Of a DNA stretch of 64,000 bases, positions 35,001 to 45,739 are shown one piece after another. The stretch is taken from NCBI GenBank assembly GCA_031772625.1, contig CM062819.1, positions 829,157,503 through 829,221,502 on the forward strand, read 5' to 3'. This DNA comes from Pinus tabuliformis. Taxonomy: Eukaryota > Streptophyta > Pinopsida > Pinales > Pinaceae. Every line of letters begins with the position of its first letter. Position 1 is the stretch's first letter. The position numbers and the translations under genes are program-made. Below the pieces are notes generated by a model that saw only the letters and a program-made list of their open reading frames with translations, was not told the DNA's origin and did no database searches.

Positions 35001-35580
35001 TCAACAGCAAGATGATGCATCAACTACCCCCAGCTTCTGTCTGAGGTATTCAAATGTTTCCTTGGGCAGTGGTTTGGTGAGTATATCAGAAACTTGTTCC
35101 TTAGAGGGAACATACTCCAATTTAACCTTTTGTTCAAGCACTTGTTCCCGGAGAAAATGATACTTGATAAGTATGTGCTTAGTCTTTGAATGCATGACAG
35201 GATTCTTTGAAATACTGATTGCACTTGTATTATCACAAAAAATGGAGATTTGAAGGTCTTGTAATGTTTGCATCATCCAAAGGAGTTGTGTGCAGCAAGA
35301 TGCAGCAGCCACATATTCTGCTTCAACTGTCGATAATGCAATTGAACTTTGTTTCTTGCTGAACCAAGATACTAATCTGGAACCCATAAAGAATGCACCA
35401 CCACTAGTGCTTTTTCTATCATCCACGCTTCCTTCCCAATCTACATCTGTATATGAATGAAGTGTGAGATCTATATCTCTAGGATACCATAAGCCATAGG
35501 TTTGAGTTCCTTGAAGATACTTGAAAATTCTCTTAACTGCCTGAAGATGAGTTTCCTTTGGATTTGCCTAAAACCTTCCA
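35001..35580 (-). pseudogene. Copia RNase H
   Basis: Motifs: DDRKSTSGGAFF (first Asp region), STVEAEYVAAASC (Glu), IFCDNTSAISISKNP (Asp), and SDILTKPLPKETFEYLR near the C-terminus, the standard copia ending. It is in the same frame as RT. It is preceded by text with GRF-stop-ANPKETH, where relatives have Gln (CAG to TAG). The catalytic residues are kept. It would degrade the RNA template. The stops upstream separate it from RT. Confidence 0.92.
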
Positions 35581-36602
35581 ACTATTCCCACTGCATGCAT
35601 AATGTCTGGTCGGGTACCTGTTAGATAGAGCAGACTACCAATCATGGATCTATAGGTTGGTTGATGTACTACTGCTGATTCATCATTTGTGCTGAGGCTG
35701 CATCATGTTACCATAGGGATGCACACTAGTTTCGAATCCTCCATCCCATATTTCTTCAAGATCTGCTTGAGATACTTGGTTTGTGATAGAAAAATACCAT
35801 ATTTGTTTTGTTAGACTTGTAAACCAAGAAAATATGTGAGCTCACCAAGCATGGACATTTCAAACTCTTTCTGCATCACCAAGGCAAAATTTTGACTCAT
35901 GTCTTCTTCATTGCTACCAAAGATGATATCATCAACATACACAACAAGTATTAGCAACTTATCATTGTCAATTTTTATATATAGATTGCTATCTATTGAT
36001 CCTTTTATAAAACCTTGTTGATGGAGGTACTTATCCAACCGATAATACCAAGCCCTTGGAGCCTGTTTAAGGCCATAGAGAGCCTTTTTGAGTCTGCATA
36101 CAAGTTTTGGATCATTTCCAAGAATAAACCCATCTGGTTGTTCAATATATACTTCTTCATCCAAGTCTCCATTCAGGAAGGCAGACTTCATGTCCATTTG
36201 AAATACTTTGAACTTCTGAAAGCTAGAAAGAGCAAGGAACATTCTTATGGCCTCAAGTCTAGCAACTGGTGCAAAATTTTCTTCAAAGTCTATACCTTCT
36301 TGTTGAGCATACCCTTTACAAACAAGTTTGGCCTTGTTTCTAATCACATCTCCATTTTCATTCAGCTTATTTTTGAATATCCATTTTGTTCCTATGACAT
36401 TCTTATCTTTTGGTCTAGGAACCAACTCCCAAGTGTTATTCTTTTCAATCTGCTCAAGTTCTTCCTCCATGGCCTTTACCCAGCATTCATCTTTGCATGC
36501 CTCTCTTACATTTTGTGGTTCAGTGGAGGAGAGTAATGCTAGATAACTTGAAGCTTCTGAAATGGTTCTTCTTGTTTGTACACCTACCTCCTTTTGCCCC
36601 AA
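35581..36602 (-). pseudogene. Copia reverse transcriptase
   Basis: Begins with [20 protein letters not shown]. It then has [20 protein letters not shown] (catalytic Asp), [14 protein letters not shown], and [13 protein letters not shown] with the YVDD box. TYFLGLQV is followed by a TAA, where Gln is usual in LQIQQ-type text, and another stop follows about 60 codons on. The frame is the same as that of integrase and RNase H. The polymerase motifs themselves are intact. Confidence 0.95.
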
Positions 36603-36707
36603 AATTTGGGTTTCTGGATGATTCTTCTGAACGTACCTGGATGGAGTCTTTTCTTCTATTCTTATCTGTTCTTCTGGTGCCTCATGGGTTTCTTCTTCAT
36701 CATGAAT

Positions 36708-38045
36708 CTAATTTGATGTTGAAGGATAGTCTTCATCATCTTTGAAATATTCAGATTTTACTTGCCTAGGAGTGTTCCCTTCTTCATCAACCACTACATC
36801 AATACTTTCAACAATTTTTCCAAGTCTTTTATTGTAACACTTATATGCTTTGTTGTGAGGAGAGTAACCAAGGAGAATGCCTTCATCTGCTCTAGGTTCA
36901 AACTTGCCAAGGTTTTCATCAGTCTTTTTGATGTAGCATTTGCTTCCAAAAATTTTGAAGTATTTAACTGTGGGAGTCTTACCATACCAAAGTTCATGAG
37001 GAGTCTGAGTGTTGTTTACCTGGACGTTTGTCTTGTTGAGAATAGTAACTGCAGCAAATGCGGCTTCACCCCAAAAGGTTGCGGGAGTTCCAGACTCATC
37101 AAGCATAGCATGAGCCATTTGTTGAACCGTTCTGTTCATCCTTTCCACTACTCCATTTTGCTGAGGGGTCCTTGCAGTAGAGAATTCCCTTCTTATTCCA
37201 TGTTCTTCACAAAAATCGAAAAATTCATCCGAGGTAAATTCCCCTCCTCGATCAGACCTGAGGCATTTGATTCTCCGATCTGACTCGTTTTCAACCAAGG
37301 CTTTGAATGCTTTGAACTTATCAAAAGCTTCGTCTTTATGCTTCATAATTCCTATCCAACACATCCTGGAAAAGTCATCAATGAACAATATAAAATATTC
37401 TTCTCCTCGAGGTGACCTTTTCCTAGATGGACCACATACATCAATATGGACAAGTTCAAGTGGCCTGCTATTTGATCCTTCCTTCTCAGGAAAATTAGTT
37501 CTGGTTTGCTTACCAAACTGACATGATTTGCATATTGTATTGTCTGGAATTCTTATGTTAGGGAGATCACGAACCGCCTGATATTTGCATGCTTTCCTTA
37601 TTTGAGAGAAGCTTAGATGCCCTAATCTTCTATGCCATAGCCGGTGTTCATCATTCTTGCTTAGATAGCATTGTTGTTGTCCTCCCTTGAGTATGTATAA
37701 ATTATTTGGAGTTCTTATGCCTTTGATCACTGTTTCTCCTGTATCAAGCTCACGAACGATGCATCCATTTGATCGAAATATTACTTCATTTCCTTGATCA
37801 CACATTTGACTGAAACTCAATAGATTATGCTTTAAGCCATCAACATACATAACATTTCCAACCTTGACCTTTTCTTTAAAAAACACAGAACCTTTACCTT
37901 TTATGAGTGCAGGGGTGTCATTTGCAAATGAGACCTTCTTTTCCTTTTCTAAGGCACTATATGACTGAAGTTTTTCTTTATCACTTGTCATATGTTTCGA
38001 GCATCCACTGTCGATGTACCACTGATTTTCCTATCCTTCCGCATA
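36708..38045 (-). pseudogene. Copia protease C-terminal part and integrase
   Basis: The protease active site WYIDSGCSKHMTSD lies at about 37988-38030, with D-S-G intact. Two stops just before it (KES-stop-PERCGIA and AEG-stop-ENQW) sit where Gln is expected. Integrase follows: HHCC zinc module (LWHRRLGHLSFSQI to CKSCQFGKQ), then Asp in VHIDVCGP, Asp in LRSDRGGEF and Glu in NGVVERMNRT, giving a full DDE triad. The C-terminal region includes FGSKCYIKK and GILLGYSP. The 427-codon ORF is open throughout. It would process the polyprotein and insert cDNA. Confidence 0.93.
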
Positions 38046-38069
38046 TAAGGCTATCCCACATCTTTCTGG

Positions 38070-38590
38070 TTACGATTCTTTCTTTCTCCATGTTTTAGAA
38101 TTCAATGAAACTTGCTCCTTCTGAGTTGTTTGCCAAAACCTACTCCTACATTCAGAATCTTCATGATCGAAGTTGTTACAAATAGAACATTCTACTTCAT
38201 TCTCAAGAGTAGAAAAGTTATTGTAGGTCCTTTTCATGATCCCAGTCATACTCCTTTGTTTTTGAGCTTCTCTAGTCATGATGGTCTTGTAGGCAACACA
38301 TTGAGTAGCTTTGTGACCAAAGTTATGACAAGAGAAACATTGGCCATTGAAGAAATTTCTGTGATTATAAAACCTACCAACCAAATGATTGTAGTTTCCA
38401 TTGACATCCATTCTTGAGGCAAATTGAGAATGATTTACCTGTGGTTGGTTGAAGCTTTTGTTCATCCTTGAAGTAGATTTCCCCCGATTTACTTGGTAAT
38501 CTTTGTTCATTCTTGAATCAAATTGTCCCTGATTTACTTGGTGATCTGCATTATGCTTTTGTTGTCGATTGTCAACCTGTCACTTTTTCT
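38070..38590 (-). pseudogene. Copia nucleocapsid-like zinc knuckles
   Basis: Two cysteine/histidine clusters: CFSCHNFGHKATQC, a perfect CX2CX4HX4C knuckle, and CSICNNFDHEDSEC, also CX2CX4HX4C. They sit in an Asn/Gln/Arg-rich segment that would bind RNA. The frame equals that of protease to RNase H but differs from the N-terminal gag, so a 1-base shift lies near 38590. Confidence 0.8.
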
Positions 38591-38695
38591 TGCTGCATCA
38601 AGATAACTTTTGGAGATGGATGGATTCTGTGCTTGCTTCTATGCTTGAGATGCTTCTTCAGTATATCCAATACCTGTCTTGATTAGAGGAGAACG

Positions 38696-39904
38696 CTACA
38701 CTTTGATAATCTCATTTAAAGTTTCAGATCCCTTAGCAAATCTAAGATTAAGAGCTTTTGATTTCTCAATATTTTTTCTAAGTCCCACTATTTCACATTC
38801 TAACTTTTCATTGTGTTTTTCTCTTTCAGCAAGTTGGAATGTCAGAGTATCTATAATCATATTCTTTTCCTCTAAACAAATTTTGAGTTTAGAAATTTCT
38901 TCATAGAAACCTTCTTCATCTATAGCATCCAAGAAATCATCATCTTCAAAAGCCATCAAAAGTCTATAATCATTATGTTGTTCATCTTCATCACTATTTG
39001 AATATCCATCACTGTCTTCATGTGTATAATAGCTCTTCTTAATTACATTCTGTTTTCTATCCCATCTAACTGGTTCCTTACCTTTGTCAAGTTTATCTTT
39101 ATGAGGACACTTGGCAGCATAATGACCAACTCTTCCACAAGCAAAGCATTTGAAAGGCAGCTTACCTCTGAATCTTCCAGTTCCCCGTTGAAGGTTCTTG
39201 ACAAAATTTGATTCTTCCTCTTCTTCTGACATATGTCCTAACTCATTGTAATCTCCTTTTCCTGAGGCTTTGAATGCAGCTTCTCTCCTGTCTAATGGTC
39301 CCCCTTTTCTCATTTCATAAGCAGTTAGAATTCTGTGCAGCTGTGACATGGTAATGCTCTGTAGATTATGTTTTTCTTCTATGGCAGAAACTTTTGAATC
39401 AAACTTAGGAGACAAAGATCTTATAACCTTTTCAACCAAAACAACTTCTTTTATTTCTTCACCCAAGTTTTTCATACAATTAACAATCTCATCTATACGT
39501 AGGAAATAGTTAGCCACGCTTTCATCATTGTGCATTCTAAGATTTTCATATTGAATTCTGAGAGTTTGTAGTTTTGCTCGTTTTACCTATTCATCTCCTT
39601 CATAGCTCAGAACGATCTTGTCCCATATTTCTTTTGCGGTTTTGAGCTGCATAACCTTGACGAATTCTGATTGAGATAGGCTCCCTAATAGAGTATTGAC
39701 AACCTTTGCATTTGTTTCATACTGCTTCTTACCAGCCATATCTGTAGGAGTTGCTGATGGAAATGTGTATCCTGTTTCCACAATATCCCAAACTTCTATA
39801 CCAAGAGATTGAAGATAGGCAGTGATTCTTACCTTCCAATAGACGAAGTTGCTCCCATCAAAAATTGGTGGCCTGATTGATGCTTCTTTTTCGTAGTTGC
39901 TCAT
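38696..39904 (-). pseudogene. Copia Gag (N-terminal and first zinc knuckle)
   Basis: Starts at 39904, 47 bases after the primer site, with IRPPIFDGSNFVYWKVRI and SLGIEVWDIVE, the standard copia Gag entry (UBN2/DUF4219 type). A TAG after EGDE, probably from CAG, splits it. It resumes with NDESVANYFLRIDEIVNCM and contains CFACGRVGHYAAKC, a CCHC knuckle. The last 80 residues are a Lys/Glu-rich coiled coil. Three knuckles in total, counting the two downstream, is more than the usual one. It would form the particle and package RNA. Confidence 0.9.
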
Positions 39905-39950
39905 GATGATAGATCTTCCTTCAAGCGATCAAGCTTCTTCTGAAGGACCT

Positions 39951-39962
39951 GCTCTGATACAA
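39951..39962 (-). other. Primer binding site of the inner copia element
   Basis: Minus strand TTGTATCAGAGC, 11 of 12 bases matching the tRNA-iMet-type site TGGTATCAGAGC, two bases from the LTR. Confidence 0.85.
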
Positions 39963-39964
39963 AT

Positions 39965-41527
39965 TGTTGGAATTAAAACTAAGATGGGGAGTGAATCAGT
40001 ATTGTCAAATCAATAAATTTCCTTTTCACAATCATATTTGTATATGCTACTTCGGCTATGTGAAACTGCGTATATACGCTACTATGTCTAAAGAAACCAG
40101 CGTATATCAGAAAACTTAAGATTCATTAATTGTTTGATCTTTAATCAGTGCATCAGTACTTCATTAATCATAAGAACAGTAAGTAGGAGCAGTAAAACAG
40201 AATAGATCATCACACACATGGACACAAATATATAAGGTGGAAACCCAATGTGGGTGAAAAACACCTGCTGCAATTTGTCTCTATCTTCTTTTAAATTAGA
40301 AACTTCCTTTTACAATGATTTTGTACTGGTGTAGTCTTATACTAGTACGCAGGCTGCCACCTGTAGAAGGCTACAACCTTCTCTTGTTCTCTAGCTTCTC
40401 CTGGAAGGGAGCTACAACCCCCTTAGCTCTTGTACTAGCTGAGGTACTAGTACGTAGGTGCTAACCTACAGGAGGCTACAACCTTCTCTTTTCTTCCAGG
40501 GACCACGTTTCATAAATTTTCACACTGGATCCATGAATATCAATCAAACATCAAGTATATCTGCATTAACCAAACTCCTTTGTACAAAAAAATACTGAAT
40601 CAACCAATAACTTCTCAGAATGTTGTAACCAGAAAACAGTACCAGTAACCAAACACCAATTCTAAACCCAGAACACTGCAACAATAAACAGAAGCAGCTA
40701 AAACATATTTCATGAGATGTATGCTACTTCAATATGTGGAACCAGTGTGCATATGCTTCTGTATTAAGGCCAACCAGCGTGTACGCTGTTTTAAGATAGT
40801 GAACCAACGTGTATACGCGCCTCTGTTGTGCTGAACCTGCGTATAGATCTATAAAAGATAATTTACCCTTTTCACTTATTCAGACATCAGTTATACCCAA
40901 ATTATCATATTTATAGATCACGTCATGCACCAAATATAACAGATCAAAAATTACACAAAGATACTTCTCTTCAAACCGCCTTAAGATCTTGACCCATCAA
41001 TAGAACTTATCCTTCTCCTTGCGCTCAAGTTCCTCCTTGATTCAGATCTAGTTATGCACCATAACCCAATGACAGTATTCTAGATCTTGCTCTTCATAAG
41101 ATATTCAATGCTTCAGTTCCTTCCCTTGCCAAATGATCTCCTTCCCTTTTTATAGTCTTAGGCCTTACTCAAACCATGATCCAAAACCATAGAGATCCAA
41201 TACTAGGGACTCAATACCTGGGTTCAACACTTTGGATGCAATACCAAGGATCAAAACCATAGGTTCAAATATGTCGGACTAAATACCATGGACCAACCAT
41301 AAGTTTTCCCACATGTACGTGCTTTTCTTTGCATGAAAGTGCGTGCATACGTATACGCGCCTTTTCATCGGTATACCCGCGTGTATACGCGATTTTGTTA
41401 AGAGGAACCTGCGTATACCTCATTTTCTTTCATTCTGAGAGCCTGAACTATGATCTGCCCTTTGAGTGAGTTTCCATCAAGGACAACACCTGTGCCATAG
41501 TGCCAAACCTGTGTCATAATGCCAACA
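39965..41527 (-). repeat. 5' LTR of the inner copia element
   Basis: 1563 bp; see the 3' LTR. Palindromic words near 40070, 40808, 41350 and 41378 are better preserved here (CGTATACGCG at 41350-41359). Confidence 0.95.
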
Positions 41528-41532
41528 AAAAT

Positions 41533-41762
41533 ATCATTGTGCGTCAATAAGTGATGGAAAACACATCATCACTACCACACATGATTTACAAAAATAAAGC
41601 CAAACACTAATGTTGCTTTAACGGTGATGGAAACACAACATCACTTTCACATTTAAAAATGCATCACAAAATAAGACTAGACATCATTGCTGCTGCAACA
41701 AGTGACGGAAAACACATCATCAGTTTTACAGTTTAAAATGCAACAAACAATTTACAAAAGCA
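41533..41762. repeat. Three degenerate ~75-bp repeats in internal 1 of the G-patch array
   Basis: Units start near 41534, 41607 and 41681. Each carries ATCATTGTTGC..CAACAAGTGATGGAAAACACATCATCAC-like text in pieces and a run of TTTACAAAA or AAAATGCA. The same array occurs in internal 2 (45470-45700) and internal 3 (49672-49905). The copia element landed at the edge of this array. Confidence 0.7.
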
Positions 41763-41802
41763 CGACCATGATAAGCTACCATATCTAGAAACCATTTTTC
41801 AC

Positions 41803-43158
41803 TTATCCACATGAATGGGTCATCCCCTGTGGTGGTTTTGCTTGTCGAATAATTGTTTCCCCTGGTTCATGCATGGATGCTTTGTCCTTGAGGCGTTGCT
41901 CTGGATGGAGCCTCCAACATGTGGCTCTTTGATGGCCACCTCTGTCGCAATGATTGCAATAGGTCTTCTTCCTCCAAATCTGCTTTACCTTCTTCTTTCC
42001 CTGATGTTGAGAGGGTCTTTCACGCCTCATCCTTTTTTGTGTTGCTATTCTTTTCCAACACTTAGCAAATATATGGTTATGTAAACCACAAAAGGTACAT
42101 GTTTTTCTATGCCTTGATTTATTTCCATCATTAACAACATGATTATAATCAAAATGAACATTCAAATATTGACACTGGTTAAACCTTTCCTTGTTGTCTC
42201 TGGTGTCATTATGGTAATGAGAGCTTGCCTCAGCTCTTTCCCTACAATGGCCACTGCCATTGGATGATGGTGATGTGTTCCCATCATTCTCTTTCCTTGA
42301 CAATTTCAATGATGCCTCGGAAGCATCTGACACCTTCAAGCATTCTCCTTCAGTGTATCCCAAGCATGCAAATCGAGGTCTCTCCACAACCTCTAATGGT
42401 TGAGTTATACCTTGGCTATTAACACAAAGTTCTTGTTCTTCCTTGTACCTCATCCTGGTAAGGGGCCTAATGTTTGTCCCTATAATTGGTTTCTACACAT
42501 TTCCAACAGAAATCATACTATGTGAAGATGAAACTGAAGGAAAATCGACATCTTTTACTTCCATTGTCAATTTGGAAAGAACTGATGAGAGCTTCTCATC
42601 ATCTATTGTTGGTGGTTTTTTGGTTGTCTTGGCGCATTCCCCAACGTCCTTTCCGACATACCCAAGTCCTGCCTGACGGGGTAATTCTTCTACTTCGATG
42701 GGATTGACAATGCCTTGGCCATTAATGCCCAAGCCTTTTCCTTCATACCCCATTTTCTTCAACAGTTTGGAGCCAATTCCTGTGGTATGATTTTCAAAAA
42801 CAGTAAAATCATCATCAGGAAACATACATGAATTTAGAGAATTACTTTTTACTTCACATGGGTCATGCTGCAGCTTTTCCAAGGCCTAGTCCTTAGCTTG
42901 CAGTTGTTGTAGCAAACTCTGTTTCTCCTCTTTCTCTTCATGTAGAAGCATCTTCAATTTAGCGTTATCTGCTTGAAGACTTTGGCTGTTGTGCTTCAGT
43001 TCTTTGAGGGCCTCTTCCGTGGCTCGCAACTGAAGCTGCAAACGTTGTTTTTCCTCTGTCTCTTCTTGTAGAGACACATACATTATTTCCACCTTTTTGG
43101 ATACTCTAAGCATGGTCTCGTACATCACTTTGTCATCCTCCATCATTGCACGTTCCAT
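41803..43158 (-). pseudogene. G-patch / double zinc-knuckle Gag-like protein, best copy
   Basis: A 452-codon frame starting at 43158, about 36 bases from the primer site, open except for two GAG-to-TAG stops. Residues 1-90 are a Leu/Glu/Gln-rich coiled coil. Near 110-150 a G-patch reads IGSKLLKKMGYEGKGLGINGQGI (given here in part) and ends in AGLGYVGKD. A second, degenerate G-patch follows (LTRMRYKEEQELCVNSQGI to FACLGYTEGE). After a Ser/Asn/His-rich linker come two CX2CX4HX4C knuckles, CTFCGLHNHIFAKC and CNHCDRGGHQRATC. G-patch domains bind nucleic acid or activate DEAH helicases, and knuckles bind RNA, so a packaging role is plausible. Nothing resembles protease or RT. Confidence 0.8.
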
Positions 43159-43193
43159 TGTTCATGCTCGCAACTCACATCCACGCGAAGACC

Positions 43194-43205
43194 GCCCTAA
43201 TACCA
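43194..43205 (-). other. Primer binding site of array unit 1
   Basis: Minus strand TGGTATTAGGGC, 10 of 12 bases of the tRNA-iMet-type site. The unit 2 copy (47131-47142) and unit 3 copy (50695-50706) match all 12 bases. Confidence 0.85.
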
Positions 43206-43209
43206 AACT

Positions 43210-45149
43210 TGATTCGAGTTGACTCAACTTTTGAATTTAACCAAGATCTTTTGCTTTCCTGATGTAGTTAGATTCTCATTAAATAGCATAAAGGAACATA
43301 TATGCATGTTGTAAAGAAGAGGGAACATGACAAGAATCAGCAACATAAAACACAAGACGTTGATAATGGAGTTCATCTAGTGTGGACTACGTCTCTAGGC
43401 CCGATGTCAAGATGTTGTTGGCGGCTTCATTCAGTGCTAGAAATGGTGAAGGTGTACATGGACTCTGTTTTCTATCATGCAAGGATATGTGCCCTCTACA
43501 TGAGTGGAAAAGTCTCGCCACGAGATGTTCCTCTACAGGAACTATCACTCACAATAGACCTCCTATCAGCACGACATAATCTGACACATGGTGAGAATGA
43601 TTATCCCACCATCACGGCATCAAAGGGATCTCAACCAAAACACCCATGGTGACAATGAGTATCTTGCCATCATGGAAACAAAGGGATCTCAATCAAAACA
43701 TACATACAATCCATGATGAATACATCTCACATGAAATAGATACAAATATTTCACATCAGACATCAAGCAGGAATCGAAACAACATCGTACATCTCACAGC
43801 AAATGATCAAATAAGTACATGACAACAAGACTCCATATACCTCAACTCTAATGCTAGCTGATGAATAGAATGCTCAGTTGCTGGATCTGAATGCACCATC
43901 GAAATCGTGGAGTCGAATGGCATAGAATCGACTGTCCACACTTTGATATCTGACACCAACACTCCAATCTGGAAAATGGCCAAAAAATAGAAGGCTCAAC
44001 TGCAAAAACTAACTGCAGCACTAAATTTGTGTCATCGAGGGGTGTAAAATTGACTATCCATTCGTCGAATTCTGTCACCGGAAAAATATGGGTCTGTAGG
44101 AATCTTTTAGATTCCCTCGCGATTCTCCAAAGATTCCATCCTTTGGGTTGACTGGAGATTTGCAACTAAAATCAGAAAACTAATCTCACCAGTGAGATCC
44201 GTGTGAAATTCTGAGAAGAATGAGTATAAATTTGGCTGCATTCTGGATCTGGTGAATTTCAGCCTCCAAGGAATCTAGAAGATTTCGTTAAGATTCTCAA
44301 AGATTCTCTTCGAATGGGAATCTACAAATCCGCTTCTCAAAAGGTGAATCCAACCTCGCCATTGCGTTCCCTGCAAAAATCTGAGAAAATTGACTGTAAA
44401 CTTGATTACATTCTGATAAAATGAATTTTTACCTCCCCAAAAGATTCCTATCTCGAAATCTATGCCAGATGGTTACAGCTCCTAGTTCCCCCTTGGGCTA
44501 CTGTGCAGTGCTCCACATTCCGTCGATTCTCCGTTCATTATCCATTCTCCCCGTGCAAATGAAAGTCAGGTCTTTTTAAATGTTTTTTTGGGCGGAGGTA
44601 TTCATGAAATGGTCGTTGGCGCACTAGTTACAAATAAATAGTGGTTGAGGAGGGGTCGGCAAATCAAATCCACCCCTCCCATTTTAACACATAGAACATT
44701 GAAGACTCTGTTTAGATATGGCACAGTTACATTGTAACTATTGTTATTTAAAAATGGCATGGTTTAAATATGGTGGAGTTTTGTTTGTTGTTTTGTTTTA
44801 ATCATTGGTGTTAAATGGGGTTGCCGCGTGGTGGCGGGCTGGCCCACGTGGCCGGTGTGGGTTCGATACCCGCCAACCTCTGTATATATATTAAAATTGG
44901 TATGGTGGGGTGTAGGCCACATCCACAAGAGGTGGCCCGCCCATTGTCCGTTAAAATATATGTGTTAACGCTATGCAGGTTGGGGCCAACGGGGGTTCGC
45001 ACTCAGATTTGAGTGTCGTTCACACCGTTGGAATCATGGTAACGAGCACTTCGGTCTGGTGCTAGTTTGGGAGCATTCTGACCACCTTGAATTTTGACCC
45101 TTTCTAAGTCCTCTAGGAATTTTGCATGTGTCTGGAGCCACCTGGATCA
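43210..45149 (-). repeat. LTR B of the G-patch array
   Basis: 1940 bp, shorter than its sisters because about 310 bases found near 31890-32205 in LTR A are missing at about 45000. Ends are TGATTC (changed from TGATCC) and GGATCA. Confidence 0.87.
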
Positions 45150-45469
45150 ATCCTCCCCACTAAGGAGATTTTGGTCCTCCAAAAGCATGAAAATAATCTG
45201 CAACTTCTTTGTACCTTGTCTGCACTTACAAGTGTTTGATAAGTCACCCTTCCTTCTCCTTCAACTTTGTCCTTTGGAGCCATAAGCGATGAGCCGACAC
45301 CTACACCCTCTGCAAACCTGCAGTACAATTCTGCAAATCACATGCTTAATTTACATGACCAAATAATGACCTATGTATCCCATACTTGCCAAGAGTTTAT
45401 AACACATACTCGACGGTCAAGTTTACATCAAAATGGAAACAATACCCTAGCTATCAATAACAAGGCCAA

Positions 45470-45700
45470 AATATCATTGTTGCATCAACAAGTGATGGAA
45501 AACACATCATCATTGCCACACATGATTTATAGAAATAAGGCCAAACATTATTGTTGCCTTAGCAAGTGAAGGAAACACAGCATCACTTTCACATTTAAAA
45601 ATGCATCAAAAAATAAGACTAGACATCATTGTTGCTGCAACAAGTAATGGACAACACATCATCACTTTTACAGTTTAAAATGCAACAAATGATTTACAAA
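45470..45700. repeat. ~75-bp repeats in internal 2
   Basis: Same degenerate three-unit array as at 41533-41762, uninterrupted here. It shows the empty copia target GGCCAAAATATCATTG. Confidence 0.65.
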
Positions 45701-45739
45701 AGAACAACCATGACAAGCTAACATATCTAGAAATTTTCA

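Larger units (their letters stand above)
32675..41527 (-). mobile_element. Ty1/copia retrotransposon, complete but broken by stops, 8.85 kb
   Basis: Both LTRs are exactly 1563 bp (39965-41527 and 32675-34237), TGTTGG...GCCAACA on the plus strand, with target duplication AAAAT. Primer site 39951-39962, gag, protease, integrase, RT, RNase H (35001-39904), polypurine tract 34238-34251. Integrase before RT is the copia order. The gag and pol sequence recalls the SIRE/Tork side of plant copia elements; the lineage is not settled. Equal LTR length makes it one of the younger insertions. It is defective through about eight stops, mostly at Gln codons, and one frameshift near 38590. Confidence 0.93.

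Noticed and set aside
43302..43652. Plus-strand ORF of about 116 codons in LTR B, with partial versions in LTRs A, C and D
   Set aside because: Its recurrence is explained by LTR duplication. LTR A has a stop in it, it is antisense to the element, and it resembles no protein family.
44811..45012. Short ORFs on both strands around the GGTTCGATACC segment of the G-patch LTRs
   Set aside because: Same LTR repeat on both strands with no conserved reading frame.
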